Both the position numbers and the translations under genes were made by a program. From assembly GCA_902801845.1 (NCBI GenBank), contig CADCJW010000001.1:80376-144375 (forward strand): a stretch of 64,000 bases of DNA, read 5' to 3'. Every line of letters starts with the position of its first letter. Within the stretch, counting starts at the first letter, position 1. Shown here in pieces: positions 41,008 to 50,390 of this stretch. A model generated the notes under the pieces. That model did not search any database, was not told the DNA's origin, and saw only the letters and a list, made by a program, of their open reading frames with translations. This DNA is from an uncultured Eubacteriales bacterium. Lineage in GTDB: Bacteria; Bacillota; Clostridia; Christensenellales; CAG-138.

Positions 41008-41727
41008 TCACGATATCAGATCCAAAAGGGAATCGATCCTTCGGCACGAATCCGGCAAGCTGGCCGGTGGGTCGGGGGATTGTTTTGTATGGATATATCG
41101 GCTCCTTAATCCTGCACCAGCGGCCCCCTGGATGTCCGCGACGGCGTCGTTGCCGACCATCAAACACACAGCCGGGTCCAGCTCATACGTGGAGAGCAGA
41201 TAAGAAAACATGGCACGTGCGGGCTTCTTTTGCCCCACCTGAGAGGAGAGGACGATCCCGTCAAAGCGAGGCGTCAGCCCCAGCATGCTCAGCTCCGGTT
41301 CCGTAAAGGTGGCCTGGGCGTTGGACAGCAAATAAACCCCTTTCCCCCGGCTGCGAAGCTCCGTCAGCACCTCTATCGCACCGGAATAGAGCGCAAGATG
41401 TTCCAAAGACAGGGCCCGAAAGGTTACGGCCGTGTCCAGAAGAGTCTGCTCCGTTGGAAAAACGCCCTTTGCCTCATATAAAGCCTGGAACACGCGCAGG
41501 ATATCCGGCTCGATCTCCTCCCGGGCGACCTGGGGATGGTGCTTGGCGAGAGCATCGATCTCACCCTGAACGGCCATGTGATAGGCTCGCCGTATCTCTA
41601 TCGTCGAATAGGTCGCTCCCTTGAGGCCATACAGCAAGGCCAAGCGCTTCCACAGGGAGGGCTTGGCTTCGTTGGTCCGTATGTCGACCAAAGTCCCATA
41701 TAGATCGAAAAGATAGGCTTGTATCAT
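41008..41727 (-). CDS. HAD family hydrolase
   Basis: The 239-residue phosphatase-type protein has HAD motif I FDLYGTLVDI (Asp8, Asp10 position replaced by Tyr-Gly order DLYGT), motif II YLLSNAQ (Ser about 124), motif III KKPARAMF (Lys) and motif IV MVGNDAVADIQGA (Asp about 196, 200). The cap domain lies between motif I and II. It resembles haloacid dehalogenase/phosphoglycolate-type subfamily IA. Its ATG overlaps the upstream surface protein gene by 4 bases. Substrate unknown. Confidence 0.85.
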   Translation of the reverse strand: MIQAYLFDLYGTLVDIRTNEAKPSLWKRLALLYGLKGATYSTIEIRRAYHMAVQGEIDALAKHHPQVAREEIEPDILRVFQALYEAKGVFPTEQTLLDTAVTFRALSLEHLALYSGAIEVLTELRSRGKGVYLLSNAQATFTEPELSMLGLTPRFDGIVLSSQVGQKKPARAMFSYLLSTYELDPAVCLMVGNDAVADIQGAAGAGLRSRYIHTKQSPDPPASLPDSCRRIDSLLDLIS

Positions 41728-43958
41728 AGAGAGGAAACGTGGACGATCTCCCGCCGACGCCGGGGGATGACCCGAGGCAGGGGCTTGACTTCGATCACCC
41801 GAGGCTGCACGGGCTGGTCCATGATTTCCTCCGGTTCCGGAACGGAAACGGTCTCGGCAGGTGCCACATCAGGCGCTTCCGTCGTGGTCTCAACAGGCGC
41901 TTCAGCGGGCATTTCGACCGGTGCTTCTTTGGGAGCCTCCCGCAGCACGATGGTCTCGGCGGGGCCCTCCTCCATCCCGTCATGGGGCAGGGAGAAGGTG
42001 GCCGTGTCGTCGTTGGTGATCATCACCGGCCGCACGCGGGCCTTTTTGATGGTCACGGCGGTGATCTCCCCCGTCTTGCGCCGGGAACGGGTCTCGGTAT
42101 CGGTGGAGATCCGGGCGCTCCTTGCCTGGGTATCCGATGGGGCAGGCGCAGGCTTCACCGGCGCAGCGGGCGCAACAGGCGCGACTGGCTCCTCCACGGG
42201 GGCAAAGCGGTCCGTCCGCTCCATGTACCGAAGCTTCGCGGGCTGCTGGTACCCGAACTGGGTGCGGATCGGATCCCCCGCCCTCTCCTCTGAACGGGTG
42301 AGGGCAGGCCTGGCGGCTGTCTTTTTCGGGCCGAAGGGCCGCACCACAAGCTCCCGGGGCAAAAAGCGACGAATGTTCGTCTCCGCCACATGGAAGATGA
42401 TGGACAGCAACAAGAACACCAGCGTCAGAGCAAAGGCGATCAGAGCAGCGTAGCGGATGAACCGGGTGTAGCGATCCGTATCGTAGATGGTCCCCGTGGT
42501 GTCCACGGTCTTGCCGGGCCGGATGGCCGGCGGATTGGTGGCCTTCGGCGCCATCAGCGGGGAAAGATCCAGCGTCATAGGCGCGGTGGAGTACTGGGTC
42601 TGGGACGGGTCAAGGGCGGTCATGACGAAGGTGAGGGAACGGGTCCCCGCCGGGACGATGAACTCCTTTTCAAAGGTGGTGGCGCCCGTGGTCAGGGTGG
42701 GATACTCGTTGACGACGCTCTTGAAATACTCCGCTTCCGTGACGACGGCACCGGTGATGGGCACCGCGGAATCGTTGTGGATCTCGAACAAAAGCTTTAG
42801 AAGGTTGGACCCGTCCTCTTTTGGGGTGGAACTGATCAGGGACACGGCCAGAGTCAGCCGCACCTGCTCCGAATCCACATAGGGCAGGATCTCATAGGCG
42901 GACAAGCTCTTGACGGAGATGGACCCGCCCACGCAGTCCGTGCCCGTGGCCTCAAAGGAGATGTAGCGGGGTTTCCCGGAGGATACGGCGGAAGGCACGG
43001 TATGGGAGACGGTCCGGCTGGCACCGGCCTCCAGGATGATGCCGTCCGCGATGAGGGTGCCGATCTCATCCATGAGACGGATATCTGTCATGGGATGGGA
43101 GCCCGCATTGGTCAGCGTGATGCGGAACAGGGTCCCGTCCGCCGTGGCGGGATACTTTTCGATCTCCATCTGCAGCTCCACCCGAACGTATTCCACGGTG
43201 ATGGTGTCCGGAGCGGCGGTCCTGGATTCCACGCCCCGCACGGTATACTGAGCGGCGGGCGAAAGGTTGAGATCGTTGCTTCCCATGGAGAAAACGGCCT
43301 GGACCCGCATCTGTTCCCCGGCTAAAAGGGTGTTCTTCTCCAGCATGATGGTCGGCTGGGGGAGCCCCGCATCCTGAAGCGTGATGTTGGTCATGTCGAA
43401 CTTGGTGTCGTTGGTCAGGGTATAGGTCACCTGGACCTGGTCCCCCTCCCGGGCCAGCAGCACGTCCGGCTCGAAGCTGATGGTCATGACCGGCTCTAAA
43501 AACCGTTCGACCTTGATCGTGGCCGTCAGAACATGGTCGTTGATAAAGGCGGTGAGGTGCTCCACGTCCTCCGGCGCGTAGGAGACCGTGCGCCAGGTGA
43601 GCTGGAAGGCCAGATCCCGATCGAATTCGTCCTCCTCGACGCGCACGTTCTCCAGCGTGAACTCCAACACGTCGTTGGCATTGATGGTAAGCTCCTCGGC
43701 GATGAGCTTGGGCTCGTCCAGCAAATCCCCCTCCAGCGTCAGCATCTCCAGATCGTAGGGGACGTCCAGGGTGTTCTTCAGGGTGAACCGGAAGAAGGTC
43801 ATCTCCCCTGCTTCGCTGAGCAGGCAGTCCGGGTCCGCTTCCACCACCATGGTCAAGGGCTCCTCTCCCTCGGCATGGGCAGGCAGAGCCATGATCAACA
43901 CCATGGCGACAAGCAGCAGGATATGCAGTTGAAGGCCTTTACGCTTTCTCATTCTCAT
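41724..43958 (-). CDS. Large surface protein with CARDB-like repeats and a cytoplasmic tail, 744 aa
   Basis: A signal peptide (QLHILLLVAMVLIMALPAHAEG) leads into several Ig-like repeats of the CARDB/COG1361 kind (FRFTLKNTLDVPYDLEML, VTYTLTNDTKFDMTNITL, FRITLTNAGSHPMTDIRL, LLFEIHNDSAVPITGAVV), extending to about residue 480. One membrane helix (about 497-520) is followed by a basic, Pro/Ala/Glu-rich cytoplasmic tail of some 220 residues with repeated APVE/EAP motifs. It overlaps YigZ upstream by 20 bases and the HAD gene downstream by 4. No enzymatic domain; possibly a scaffold linking outside and inside. Confidence 0.8.
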   Translation of the reverse strand: MRMRKRKGLQLHILLLVAMVLIMALPAHAEGEEPLTMVVEADPDCLLSEAGEMTFFRFTLKNTLDVPYDLEMLTLEGDLLDEPKLIAEELTINANDVLEFTLENVRVEEDEFDRDLAFQLTWRTVSYAPEDVEHLTAFINDHVLTATIKVERFLEPVMTISFEPDVLLAREGDQVQVTYTLTNDTKFDMTNITLQDAGLPQPTIMLEKNTLLAGEQMRVQAVFSMGSNDLNLSPAAQYTVRGVESRTAAPDTITVEYVRVELQMEIEKYPATADGTLFRITLTNAGSHPMTDIRLMDEIGTLIADGIILEAGASRTVSHTVPSAVSSGKPRYISFEATGTDCVGGSISVKSLSAYEILPYVDSEQVRLTLAVSLISSTPKEDGSNLLKLLFEIHNDSAVPITGAVVTEAEYFKSVVNEYPTLTTGATTFEKEFIVPAGTRSLTFVMTALDPSQTQYSTAPMTLDLSPLMAPKATNPPAIRPGKTVDTTGTIYDTDRYTRFIRYAALIAFALTLVFLLLSIIFHVAETNIRRFLPRELVVRPFGPKKTAARPALTRSEERAGDPIRTQFGYQQPAKLRYMERTDRFAPVEEPVAPVAPAAPVKPAPAPSDTQARSARISTDTETRSRRKTGEITAVTIKKARVRPVMITNDDTATFSLPHDGMEEGPAETIVLREAPKEAPVEMPAEAPVETTTEAPDVAPAETVSVPEPEEIMDQPVQPRVIEVKPLPRVIPRRRREIVHVSSL

Positions 43959-44586
43959 CCTTGGGTCGAAACTCTTTTCCCGCGACGGTCCCGTTCAAGG
44001 TACCGGCGCTCTGATCGAACACGTCCCGCAAAAAGGCGTCGGTCCGGGCAGCCTCCACCGCCGCGACGCAGCGGATAACGCCTTCATATTCCGGGGCCAG
44101 GTCCGCCTCGTGCTTGCGGGACACCTGTTGGAACAGGGACCACTGGGCATAGGGCACCTCAAAGCGGACCAGATCGCAGCTGACCATGCGCACCACGCCC
44201 GCCGCCTGAATGGCCTCGGAACAGGTGCGGCCGTAGGCCCGGACCAATCCCCCGGTGCCCAGCAATATCCCACCGAAATAGCGGGTCACCACGCATAAAA
44301 CGTCGGTCACCCCTGCCCCCCTGAGGGCGTCCATCATGGGCATGCCCGCGGTGCCCCCCGGCTCCCCGTCGTCGGAAAAGCGGGCGATCTCCCCCTTTTG
44401 GCCGATGGAATAGGCGTAGCAGTTGTGGGTGGCGTCCCAATACCGCTTGCGGATGGCGGCAAGCGTATCCAGCGCCTCCGCTTCGGAGGGAACGGGGATG
44501 CATTGGCCGATGAACCGGGATCGGTTGACGACGATCTCTATGGTGGCCGGGGCCTTTACGGTGCGGTAGCTTGCTGATCCTGCCAT
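43939..44586 (-). CDS. yigZ: YigZ / IMPACT family protein
   Basis: The 215-residue protein has the UPF0029 N-terminal domain, RFIGQCIPVPSEAEAL, RYWDATHNCYAYSIG, RFSDDGEPGGTAGMPMM (about residues 71-87) and VVTRYFGGILLGTGGLVRAYG (about 101-121). It belongs to the IMPACT/YigZ family, linked to translation regulation in eukaryotes; the bacterial role is unclear. The stop lies inside the next gene's start region. Confidence 0.9.
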   Translation of the reverse strand: MAGSASYRTVKAPATIEIVVNRSRFIGQCIPVPSEAEALDTLAAIRKRYWDATHNCYAYSIGQKGEIARFSDDGEPGGTAGMPMMDALRGAGVTDVLCVVTRYFGGILLGTGGLVRAYGRTCSEAIQAAGVVRMVSCDLVRFEVPYAQWSLFQQVSRKHEADLAPEYEGVIRCVAAVEAARTDAFLRDVFDQSAGTLNGTVAGKEFRPKDENEKA

Positions 44587-44674
44587 GGCCTTTTACGAAA
44601 TACGGCCCCTTTCCCCATCATTTGAGTGTATAGTAGCAAATTTGCCGGGCAAAAGCAAGGTCAGCCCCGATTTG

Positions 44675-45517
44675 TTACAAATTGTCCACGGCTTCCCCCC
44701 GCAATAGGGCGATCTCCCGGGCGTATCCAAAGAGGTCCTCCTGGGGCGTTTCCAGGATCATGGGGAGCGCGCGCAGGGCCGGATGATCCACCAACCGTAA
44801 AAAGGCGTCCAGGCCGATGCAGCCCTGGCCGATGGGCGCGTGGCGGTCCTTGTGGCTGCCCAGGGGAAAGAGGGAATCGTTCACGTGAAGGGCCTTCAGC
44901 CGATCAAGGCCGATGATCCGGTCAAACCGCTCCAGCACCCCCTCCAGATCGTTCACCACGTCGTATCCGGCTGCGAACACGTGGCAGGTGTCCAGACACA
45001 CCCCCATCCTGTCCCCCAGCTCCACCCGCTCAAGAATATCGCGGACCTGCTCGAAGGTGGCGCCGATCTCGCTCCCCTGCCCCGCCATGGTCTCGATGAG
45101 GACGGTGGTCCCCATGTCCGGCCAGAGCAGTGCGTTGAGCAGGGAGGCCGTCCTTTCGATGCCCGCCTCAGGGCCCTGGCCCACGTGGCTGCCGGGATGG
45201 AAATTGTAGAAGTTGCCTGGGAAGGCCTCCATGCGCTGTAGATCGTCCTCCATGACCATGGCGGCAAACTCCCTGACCCGGCCCTCCGCCGCGCAGGGAT
45301 TCAGCGTGTACGGGGCGTGGGCCACGATGGGCAGCATGTCCCTCTCCCGCAAAAGGGTCATCAAAGCCGCCGCGTCGTCCAAATCCAGCTCCTTAGCCTT
45401 GCTGCCCCGAGGGTTCCGCAGAAAGAACTGAAAGGTGTTGGCCCGGATGGACAAGGCGTCCTGTCCCATGCGAAATAATCCCTTGGAGGGGGACAGATGA
45501 CAGCCGATACGGATCAT
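44675..45517 (-). CDS. nfo: Deoxyribonuclease IV (AP endonuclease Nfo)
   Basis: The 280-residue TIM-barrel enzyme cuts DNA at abasic sites. Its zinc ligands are seen in VAHAPY (His), NFHPGSHVGQG (His), TVLIETMAGQGSEIG (Glu about 143), CLDTCHVFAAGYD (Asp and His), HVNDSLFPLGSHKDRH (His, Asp, His) and ILETPQEDLF (Glu). AAAGGAG precedes the ATG. Independent gene between yigZ and the acyl-CoA synthetase. Confidence 0.95.
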   Translation of the reverse strand: MIRIGCHLSPSKGLFRMGQDALSIRANTFQFFLRNPRGSKAKELDLDDAAALMTLLRERDMLPIVAHAPYTLNPCAAEGRVREFAAMVMEDDLQRMEAFPGNFYNFHPGSHVGQGPEAGIERTASLLNALLWPDMGTTVLIETMAGQGSEIGATFEQVRDILERVELGDRMGVCLDTCHVFAAGYDVVNDLEGVLERFDRIIGLDRLKALHVNDSLFPLGSHKDRHAPIGQGCIGLDAFLRLVDHPALRALPMILETPQEDLFGYAREIALLRGEAVDNL

Positions 45518-45570
45518 GAACGACTCCTTTCAAAAGGGGCCGCAGCCCGGAGGCGGCGGCCCTTGTCTCG

Positions 45571-47532
45571 TTATTTTTGCAGCTCGGGAAGGAGGACTTC
45601 GAAGTAGTCCAACGACTCGGGGTTCCCCAGGGCCTCTCGGTTGGTGATCTTTCGCCCGTTCACCATGTTGGTCACGGCGGACTCCACCTTCTTCCCGTTG
45701 AAGGTCTTGGGAAGGTCCGTCACGGCGTAGATCAGGGCCGGTACGTGGCGGGGGGACGCCTTGGTCCTGAGCTCCTTCTTGATCCGCTTCTTCAGCTCCT
45801 CGGTGAGCTCCGCCCCGGGGGACAGCTGGACGAAGAGCAAGATCCGCTGATCGTCGTGATACATCTGGCCGATGGCCAGGCTGTCCTGGATCTCAGGGAG
45901 TTTCTCCACGATGTTGTAAATCTCCGCGGTGCCGATGCGCACGCCGGATGGCTTGAGCACGGAGTCGGACCGGCCGAAGTAGGTCACGCCGCCGGTCTCG
46001 CTGTTGAACTGAACGTAGTCCCCGTGGTGCCAGATACCGGGATAGACCCTGAAATAGGCGTTCATGTACCGCTCGCCGTCTGGATCGTTGGCAAAGTAGA
46101 TGGGCATGCTGGGCTCCGGGATCTCGCAGACCAGCTCTCCCTGGGTGTCCCGGACGGGCTTGCCGTTCTCGTCGTAGCACTCGATCCGCATGCCCAGGCC
46201 CGGGGCCTGGAGCTCGCCCACGTATACGGGGCTCAGCAGGTTCCCGATGCAGAAGCAGCCGTTGATGTCCGTGCCGCCGGCGATGGAATTGAAGTGAAGA
46301 TCCTTCTTGATCTCCCGATAGACGAAGCGGAACCCCTCCTCGCTGAGGGCGGAGCCGGTCTGGGAGATCATGCGCAGCTTCGAAAGGTCCGCATGCTCCT
46401 TGGGATTGAACCCGGCGGCCATGAGGGCGTGGATGTAGCTGGCGGAGAGGCCGAAGACGGTGACCCCCTCCTCCTCCAGCACCTTCCAGATGGCGTCCAG
46501 ATCGGGATAGGACGGATTCCCGTCGTAAAGGACGATGGAGCTGCCCGCCCCCAGGGTGGCGGCCTGCCAGTTCCACATCATCCAGCTGCAGGTGGTGATG
46601 TACAGCATCCGATCCGAGGGCTTCATGTCATGGTGCAGCACCAGCTCCTTGAGCTGGTTGATGAGGAGCCCGCCCACGGACTGGACCATGCACTTGGGCT
46701 TGCCCGTGGTGCCGGAGGAGAACATGACCACGGTGGGGTCATTGAATTCCCGCTGGGCATAGACGAAGGGCTCGGGCGCCTCCTTGGCAAGGAAATCCTC
46801 ATAGAGCACGGCGTCGGGCAGGTCGGCGACGGCCGCCTTCTCCCCGGCGTAGTGGACCACGACCATCTTCTTGAGCTCGGTCATGCGGGCGGCCACCTGA
46901 GCGGCGTTTTGGAGGGTGTCGAAGGCTTTGCCCTTATAGTAATAGCCGTCGGTGGTGAACAGGACCTTGGGCGATACCTGGCCCAGCCGATCGAAGGCGG
47001 CCCCGGGGCCGATATCCGTGGCGCAGGAACACCAAACGCCGCCCACCGCCGCCGTGGCCAGCATGGCGATGATGGTCTCCGGCAGGTTCGGGAGGTACGC
47101 GGACACCGCGTCCCCCTCCCCCACGCCCAATTCGCGCAGGGCGGTGGCCAGGCGGAAGGTTTGCTCACGCACGTCCTTCCAGCTCAGCACCCGGCGGGAG
47201 GTGTCCTCCCCCCGGAAGATCAAACAGGGCTCGTCGTTGGGCTCGTGCCTAAGCAGGTTCTCGGCGTAATTGAGCTTGCAGCCCGGGAACCATCTGGCCC
47301 CGGGGAACTTGTGGATATCGTCCACGGTCTTTTCATAGCCCGTGGAATGGACGATGTCCAGATACCGGAACAGGATGTCCCAAAAGGCTTCCGGCTCGTC
47401 CACGGAGAAGCGGTAGAGCTCCCGGTAATTCCGGTAGTCCCTGCCCATCTCCCGGTTGACCAGCTCCATAAAGGCATACATGTTGGATGCTTTCTTGACT
47501 TCCTCGCTGGGGGTCCACAACAGCTCGCGCAT
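45571..47532 (-). CDS. Acetoacetyl-CoA synthetase (acetoacetate-CoA ligase)
   Basis: The enzyme (653 residues) activates acetoacetate, or a related short acid, to its CoA ester with ATP. Motifs are VMFSSGTTGKPKCMVQSVGG (A3), ISQTGSALSEEG, SIAGGTDINGCF (A5), YFGRSDSVLKPSGVRIG (A8) and NGKKVESAV near the C-terminus, whose Lys catalyses adenylation. The order and length fit the AcsA/AACS class. AAGGAG precedes the ATG at 47532, with a consensus promoter upstream; an ATG at 47595 would overlap the -35 box and is rejected. Confidence 0.9.
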   Translation of the reverse strand: MRELLWTPSEEVKKASNMYAFMELVNREMGRDYRNYRELYRFSVDEPEAFWDILFRYLDIVHSTGYEKTVDDIHKFPGARWFPGCKLNYAENLLRHEPNDEPCLIFRGEDTSRRVLSWKDVREQTFRLATALRELGVGEGDAVSAYLPNLPETIIAMLATAAVGGVWCSCATDIGPGAAFDRLGQVSPKVLFTTDGYYYKGKAFDTLQNAAQVAARMTELKKMVVVHYAGEKAAVADLPDAVLYEDFLAKEAPEPFVYAQREFNDPTVVMFSSGTTGKPKCMVQSVGGLLINQLKELVLHHDMKPSDRMLYITTCSWMMWNWQAATLGAGSSIVLYDGNPSYPDLDAIWKVLEEEGVTVFGLSASYIHALMAAGFNPKEHADLSKLRMISQTGSALSEEGFRFVYREIKKDLHFNSIAGGTDINGCFCIGNLLSPVYVGELQAPGLGMRIECYDENGKPVRDTQGELVCEIPEPSMPIYFANDPDGERYMNAYFRVYPGIWHHGDYVQFNSETGGVTYFGRSDSVLKPSGVRIGTAEIYNIVEKLPEIQDSLAIGQMYHDDQRILLFVQLSPGAELTEELKKRIKKELRTKASPRHVPALIYAVTDLPKTFNGKKVESAVTNMVNGRKITNREALGNPESLDYFEVLLPELQK

Positions 47533-47565
47533 AGGTTTCTCCTTTTCCAAAATTTCTTCATTTAC

Positions 47566-47595
47566 ATCATATCGCAAACCGACTCCCGCTGTCAA
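47566..47595 (-). promoter_or_regulatory. Promoter of the acetoacetyl-CoA synthetase gene
   Basis: TTGACA (47590-47595), 18-base spacer and TATGAT (47566-47571), 34 bases before the ATG. Confidence 0.75.
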
Positions 47596-47669
47596 TGAAA
47601 CAGGGCGTTATATACGGTTTTCCCTCAAAATGCCCCCTATAAGAGGGGAGTTTTTTTCTCTCCACAAAA

Positions 47670-47696
47670 ACAGGGCTTCCCCCTGGGAAGCCCTGT
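47670..47696 (-). terminator. Terminator downstream of the DUF362 protein gene
   Basis: ACAGGGCTTCC pairs with GGAAGCCCTGT, with TTTTTG following on the minus strand. Confidence 0.75.
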
Positions 47697-47712
47697 AGAG
47701 AGAGAAAAATCA

Positions 47713-47768
47713 TTGTCCTTGTCTTTGTATTTGTCTTTTCTTTGTATTTGTATTTGTCTTTGTCTTAC
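47713..47768. repeat. Pyrimidine-rich hexamer repeat (TTTGTA/TTTGTC)
   Basis: About eight imperfect tandem units of TTTGTA, TTTGTC or TTGTCT run through this stretch, which is strongly strand-biased (A-poor, T/G-rich). Tract length could vary by slippage. It lies between two hairpins downstream of the minus-strand DUF362 gene; no protein is encoded. Confidence 0.7.
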
Positions 47769-47779
47769 CTATTTTGGCC

Positions 47780-47812
47780 ATAGGCAAAATGGCGTTTGCT
47801 ATTTTTGCCTAT
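47780..47812 (-). terminator. Hairpin right after the DUF362 protein gene
   Basis: ATAGGCAAAA (47780-47789) pairs with TTTTGCCTAT (47803-47812), 12 bases after the stop. It is AT-rich with no long T-tract, so it may be a weak first terminator. Confidence 0.5.
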
Positions 47813-47824
47813 CTGTCTTCCCCG

Positions 47825-48997
47825 TTACCGGATTCTTTCCAGGAGCTTGCTCACGATCGTGCGGCGGACCTTCATGGCGCCGATGGGACAGAACTCCTGG
47901 CAGCAGAAACAGCGGATGCATTTTTTGTAATCGATGGAGGGCTTCTTCTCCACCATGGTGATGGCCTTGGCTGGACAGACCTTGGCGCACTCGCCGCAGC
48001 CGATGCAGTCCTCCCCTTTCACCTGGGGCCGTGGCTGAACGGCGGCTTTCATGATACCGGCCCAAAGCTTGCCGACGATGCCGGAGTACTTGTCGGTGAA
48101 CAGTATGCCGCGCTTTACGCCTATGGTCTCGAAATCCGGGCAGATGAACTTCTCCCAGCCCTCGGAGATCTTCAGCTCCTCCACCGCGGCAGGGATAAGC
48201 CCCCGCTCGAAGGCGGCCATCAGGGTGGGCACATCGTCCCGCTTCATGTGGATAAGGGCTGCCAGGACCAAGTCCAGCTGATGAGGGGATTTTGAGGCCG
48301 CCAGAAGGCCCATTTTCCGGGGTTTGCCCATGGAGGGGCCGTTGCCCTCCATGGCCATGACGCCGTCGCAAATGGTCAATACGGGCTTGAAATAGGCATT
48401 GATGTCCACCAGCATCCGGGAAAAATCCGTGGGATTCGGATAGCGGTAGTGATATTCCGGCTTGTCCGTGCCGGGGATGGCGCCGAACATGTTCTTGCAG
48501 CCGCCGGTGAGGCCCATCATGCCGTGGGTCTTCAGCTTGCAAAAGTCGATGATGTAGTCGCAGTCGTCCAGATACGCCGTATAGGTGAAGTGCTTCATCA
48601 CCCGGGCCTCGGGGAAATCCGCCTCCCTGATCTGGGTATTCTGGTTGAGGGTCGCTCCCGCCTTCTCGCAGTCTGTAAGGCCGGTGGCGGCATACACCCG
48701 CTTCAAATAGGGCAGCGAGAAGGGGCCTCCGGGGCTGTCGCCAATAACGACTTCAGCCCCCCGTTCGGTGAGCAGCTCCGTCAGGGCCGACAGCAGCACC
48801 GGATGGGTAGTGGCGGCTTTTTCCGGCTTCAGAAAGGTGATCAGATTCGCTTTGACGACCACGCGATCACCGGGCTTAATGAAATCGAGTCCGCCCAGGG
48901 GCACCAAAACTTCCCGCAGGGCGGCCTTGGCTGTTTCGGGTTCATAGGCGTCGCAGGGGACGACGGACACATCCAGAGGACGATTTTCTGTTTCCAT
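47825..48997 (-). CDS. DUF362 domain protein with two [4Fe-4S] clusters
   Basis: The 390-residue protein has the DUF362 fold (GDRVVVKANLITFLKPEKAATTHP, GAEVVIGDSPGGPF, DFCKLKTHGMMGLTGGCKNMFGAIPG) and a C-terminal ferredoxin module with CIGCGECAKVCPAKA (about residues 333-347) and CIRCFCCQEFCP (about 362-373). DUF362 proteins are cytoplasmic redox or activator proteins of unknown substrate in anaerobes. The gene begins 17 bases after mgtE, probably in one transcript. Confidence 0.9.
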   Translation of the reverse strand: METENRPLDVSVVPCDAYEPETAKAALREVLVPLGGLDFIKPGDRVVVKANLITFLKPEKAATTHPVLLSALTELLTERGAEVVIGDSPGGPFSLPYLKRVYAATGLTDCEKAGATLNQNTQIREADFPEARVMKHFTYTAYLDDCDYIIDFCKLKTHGMMGLTGGCKNMFGAIPGTDKPEYHYRYPNPTDFSRMLVDINAYFKPVLTICDGVMAMEGNGPSMGKPRKMGLLAASKSPHQLDLVLAALIHMKRDDVPTLMAAFERGLIPAAVEELKISEGWEKFICPDFETIGVKRGILFTDKYSGIVGKLWAGIMKAAVQPRPQVKGEDCIGCGECAKVCPAKAITMVEKKPSIDYKKCIRCFCCQEFCPIGAMKVRRTIVSKLLERIR

Positions 48998-49013
48998 AGG
49001 GCAAATGGTTCCT

Positions 49014-50369
49014 TTACAGGCCGATGATGGCCTTGGCGATGCTGAAGAAGGTCAGCAAAGACAAGGCGTCCACCACCGTGGTGATGAAGGGGCTGGCCAT
49101 GACCGCCGGATCAAAGCCCAGTTTCTTGGCCAGCATGGGCAGTGTGCAGCCGATGAACTTGGCGATGGTGACCGTGACCGTCAATGTGAGCGACACGGAA
49201 AGGCTCACCAGCATCCCCACCTTATCGAGGAACATGAGCTTCAAAAAGCTGATGGCGGCCAGGCTGATCCCGCAGAGGACCGCCACCCGGACTTCCTTCC
49301 AGATAACGGTGAAGATGTCCTTGAATTGGATCTCGTTCAGGGAAAGGCCGCGGATGATGGTGACGGAAGCCTGGCTGCCGGAGTTGCCGCCCGTGTCCAT
49401 GAGCATGGGGATGTAGGCGGTCAAGACCAGCTGGGCGGCCAACGCTTCCTCAAAGCTGCTGATGATGAGGCCGGTGAAGGTGGCCGAGACCATGAGGAGC
49501 ATGAGCCAGGGGATACGATGAATGTAGATCTCCCATGCGCTGGTCTTCAAATAGGGCTTGTCGGACGGCGTGATGGCGGCCATCTTTTCGATATCCTCGG
49601 TGGCCTCCTCCTCCATGACGTCGATAGCGTCGTCGACGGTGACGATACCCACGAGGCGGTCCTCCTTGTCCACCACGGGCATGGCGGTCAAGTCGTACTT
49701 TTTGAACTTCTGCGCCACGGTCTCCTGGTCGTCCATGGTGTTGACGCTGACCACGTTGGTATCCATGATGTCGGACACCTTCTCGTCGTCCTGGGCCAAA
49801 ATCAGAGAGCGGATGGAGATGATGCCCTCCAGCTTTCGGCCGGGGCCGGTGACGAAGCAGTCGTTGATGGTCTCCTTGTCAAGACCCGTGCGGCGGATGG
49901 TCTTGATGGCGTCCTCCACCGTGTAGCCCATGCCCAGCTCCACGAACTCGGTGGTCATGATGCTGCCGGCGCTGTCCTCGGGATACTTCAGAAGCTCGTT
50001 GATGAGCTTTCGGGTCTCCGGGTCGGCCTGGTACAGGATACGCTTCACCACGTTGGCGGGCATCTCCTCCACCAGGTCCACGGCATCGTCGATGTACAGC
50101 TCGTCGATGACCTCTTTAAGCTCCGTATCGGAGAAGCGGGTGATCAAGAGCTGCTGCTGATCCGGGTCCATCTCCACGAAGGTGTCCGCGGCCAGTTCCT
50201 TGGGGAGCAGCCGAAACAGCAGGGGCAGGATATCCGGCTCCAGCTCGGCGAAGATGGCCGCGATATCCGCGGCGTTCAGGGTGATCAAAATGTCCTTGAT
50301 GGAAGAGTACCGCTTGTTTTCCAACAGGGTACGGATGGTCATTTCTAAGGAATAGGTTTTTTCCGACAT
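49014..50369 (-). CDS. mgtE: Magnesium transporter MgtE
   Basis: The 451-residue protein shows the MgtE order: N-terminal helical domain (about residues 10-125, MDPDQQQLLITRFSDTEL, AVDLVEEMPANVVKRIL), two CBS domains (VEDAIKTIRR, KVSDIMDTNVVSV, VVDKEDRLVGIVTVDDAIDVMEEE), then five membrane helices (IPWLMLLMVSATF, AYIPMLMDTGGNSGSQASV with the conserved pore-lining helix, TVTVTIAKFIGCTLPM). Magnesium binding between the cytosolic domains closes the channel. GAAGGAGG precedes the ATG. The 200-base leader contains a small ORF and a hairpin, see there. Confidence 0.96.
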   Translation of the reverse strand: MSEKTYSLEMTIRTLLENKRYSSIKDILITLNAADIAAIFAELEPDILPLLFRLLPKELAADTFVEMDPDQQQLLITRFSDTELKEVIDELYIDDAVDLVEEMPANVVKRILYQADPETRKLINELLKYPEDSAGSIMTTEFVELGMGYTVEDAIKTIRRTGLDKETINDCFVTGPGRKLEGIISIRSLILAQDDEKVSDIMDTNVVSVNTMDDQETVAQKFKKYDLTAMPVVDKEDRLVGIVTVDDAIDVMEEEATEDIEKMAAITPSDKPYLKTSAWEIYIHRIPWLMLLMVSATFTGLIISSFEEALAAQLVLTAYIPMLMDTGGNSGSQASVTIIRGLSLNEIQFKDIFTVIWKEVRVAVLCGISLAAISFLKLMFLDKVGMLVSLSVSLTLTVTVTIAKFIGCTLPMLAKKLGFDPAVMASPFITTVVDALSLLTFFSIAKAIIGL

Positions 50370-50390
50370 GGTTGCCTCCTTCTTTCAGGT

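Noticed and set aside
45577..47598. 673-codon plus-strand frame opposite the acyl-CoA synthetase gene
   Set aside because: It is a GC-driven shadow. The minus strand has all adenylating-enzyme motifs, a promoter and an RBS; the plus frame has no family features and a low-complexity Gly/His/Val-rich composition.
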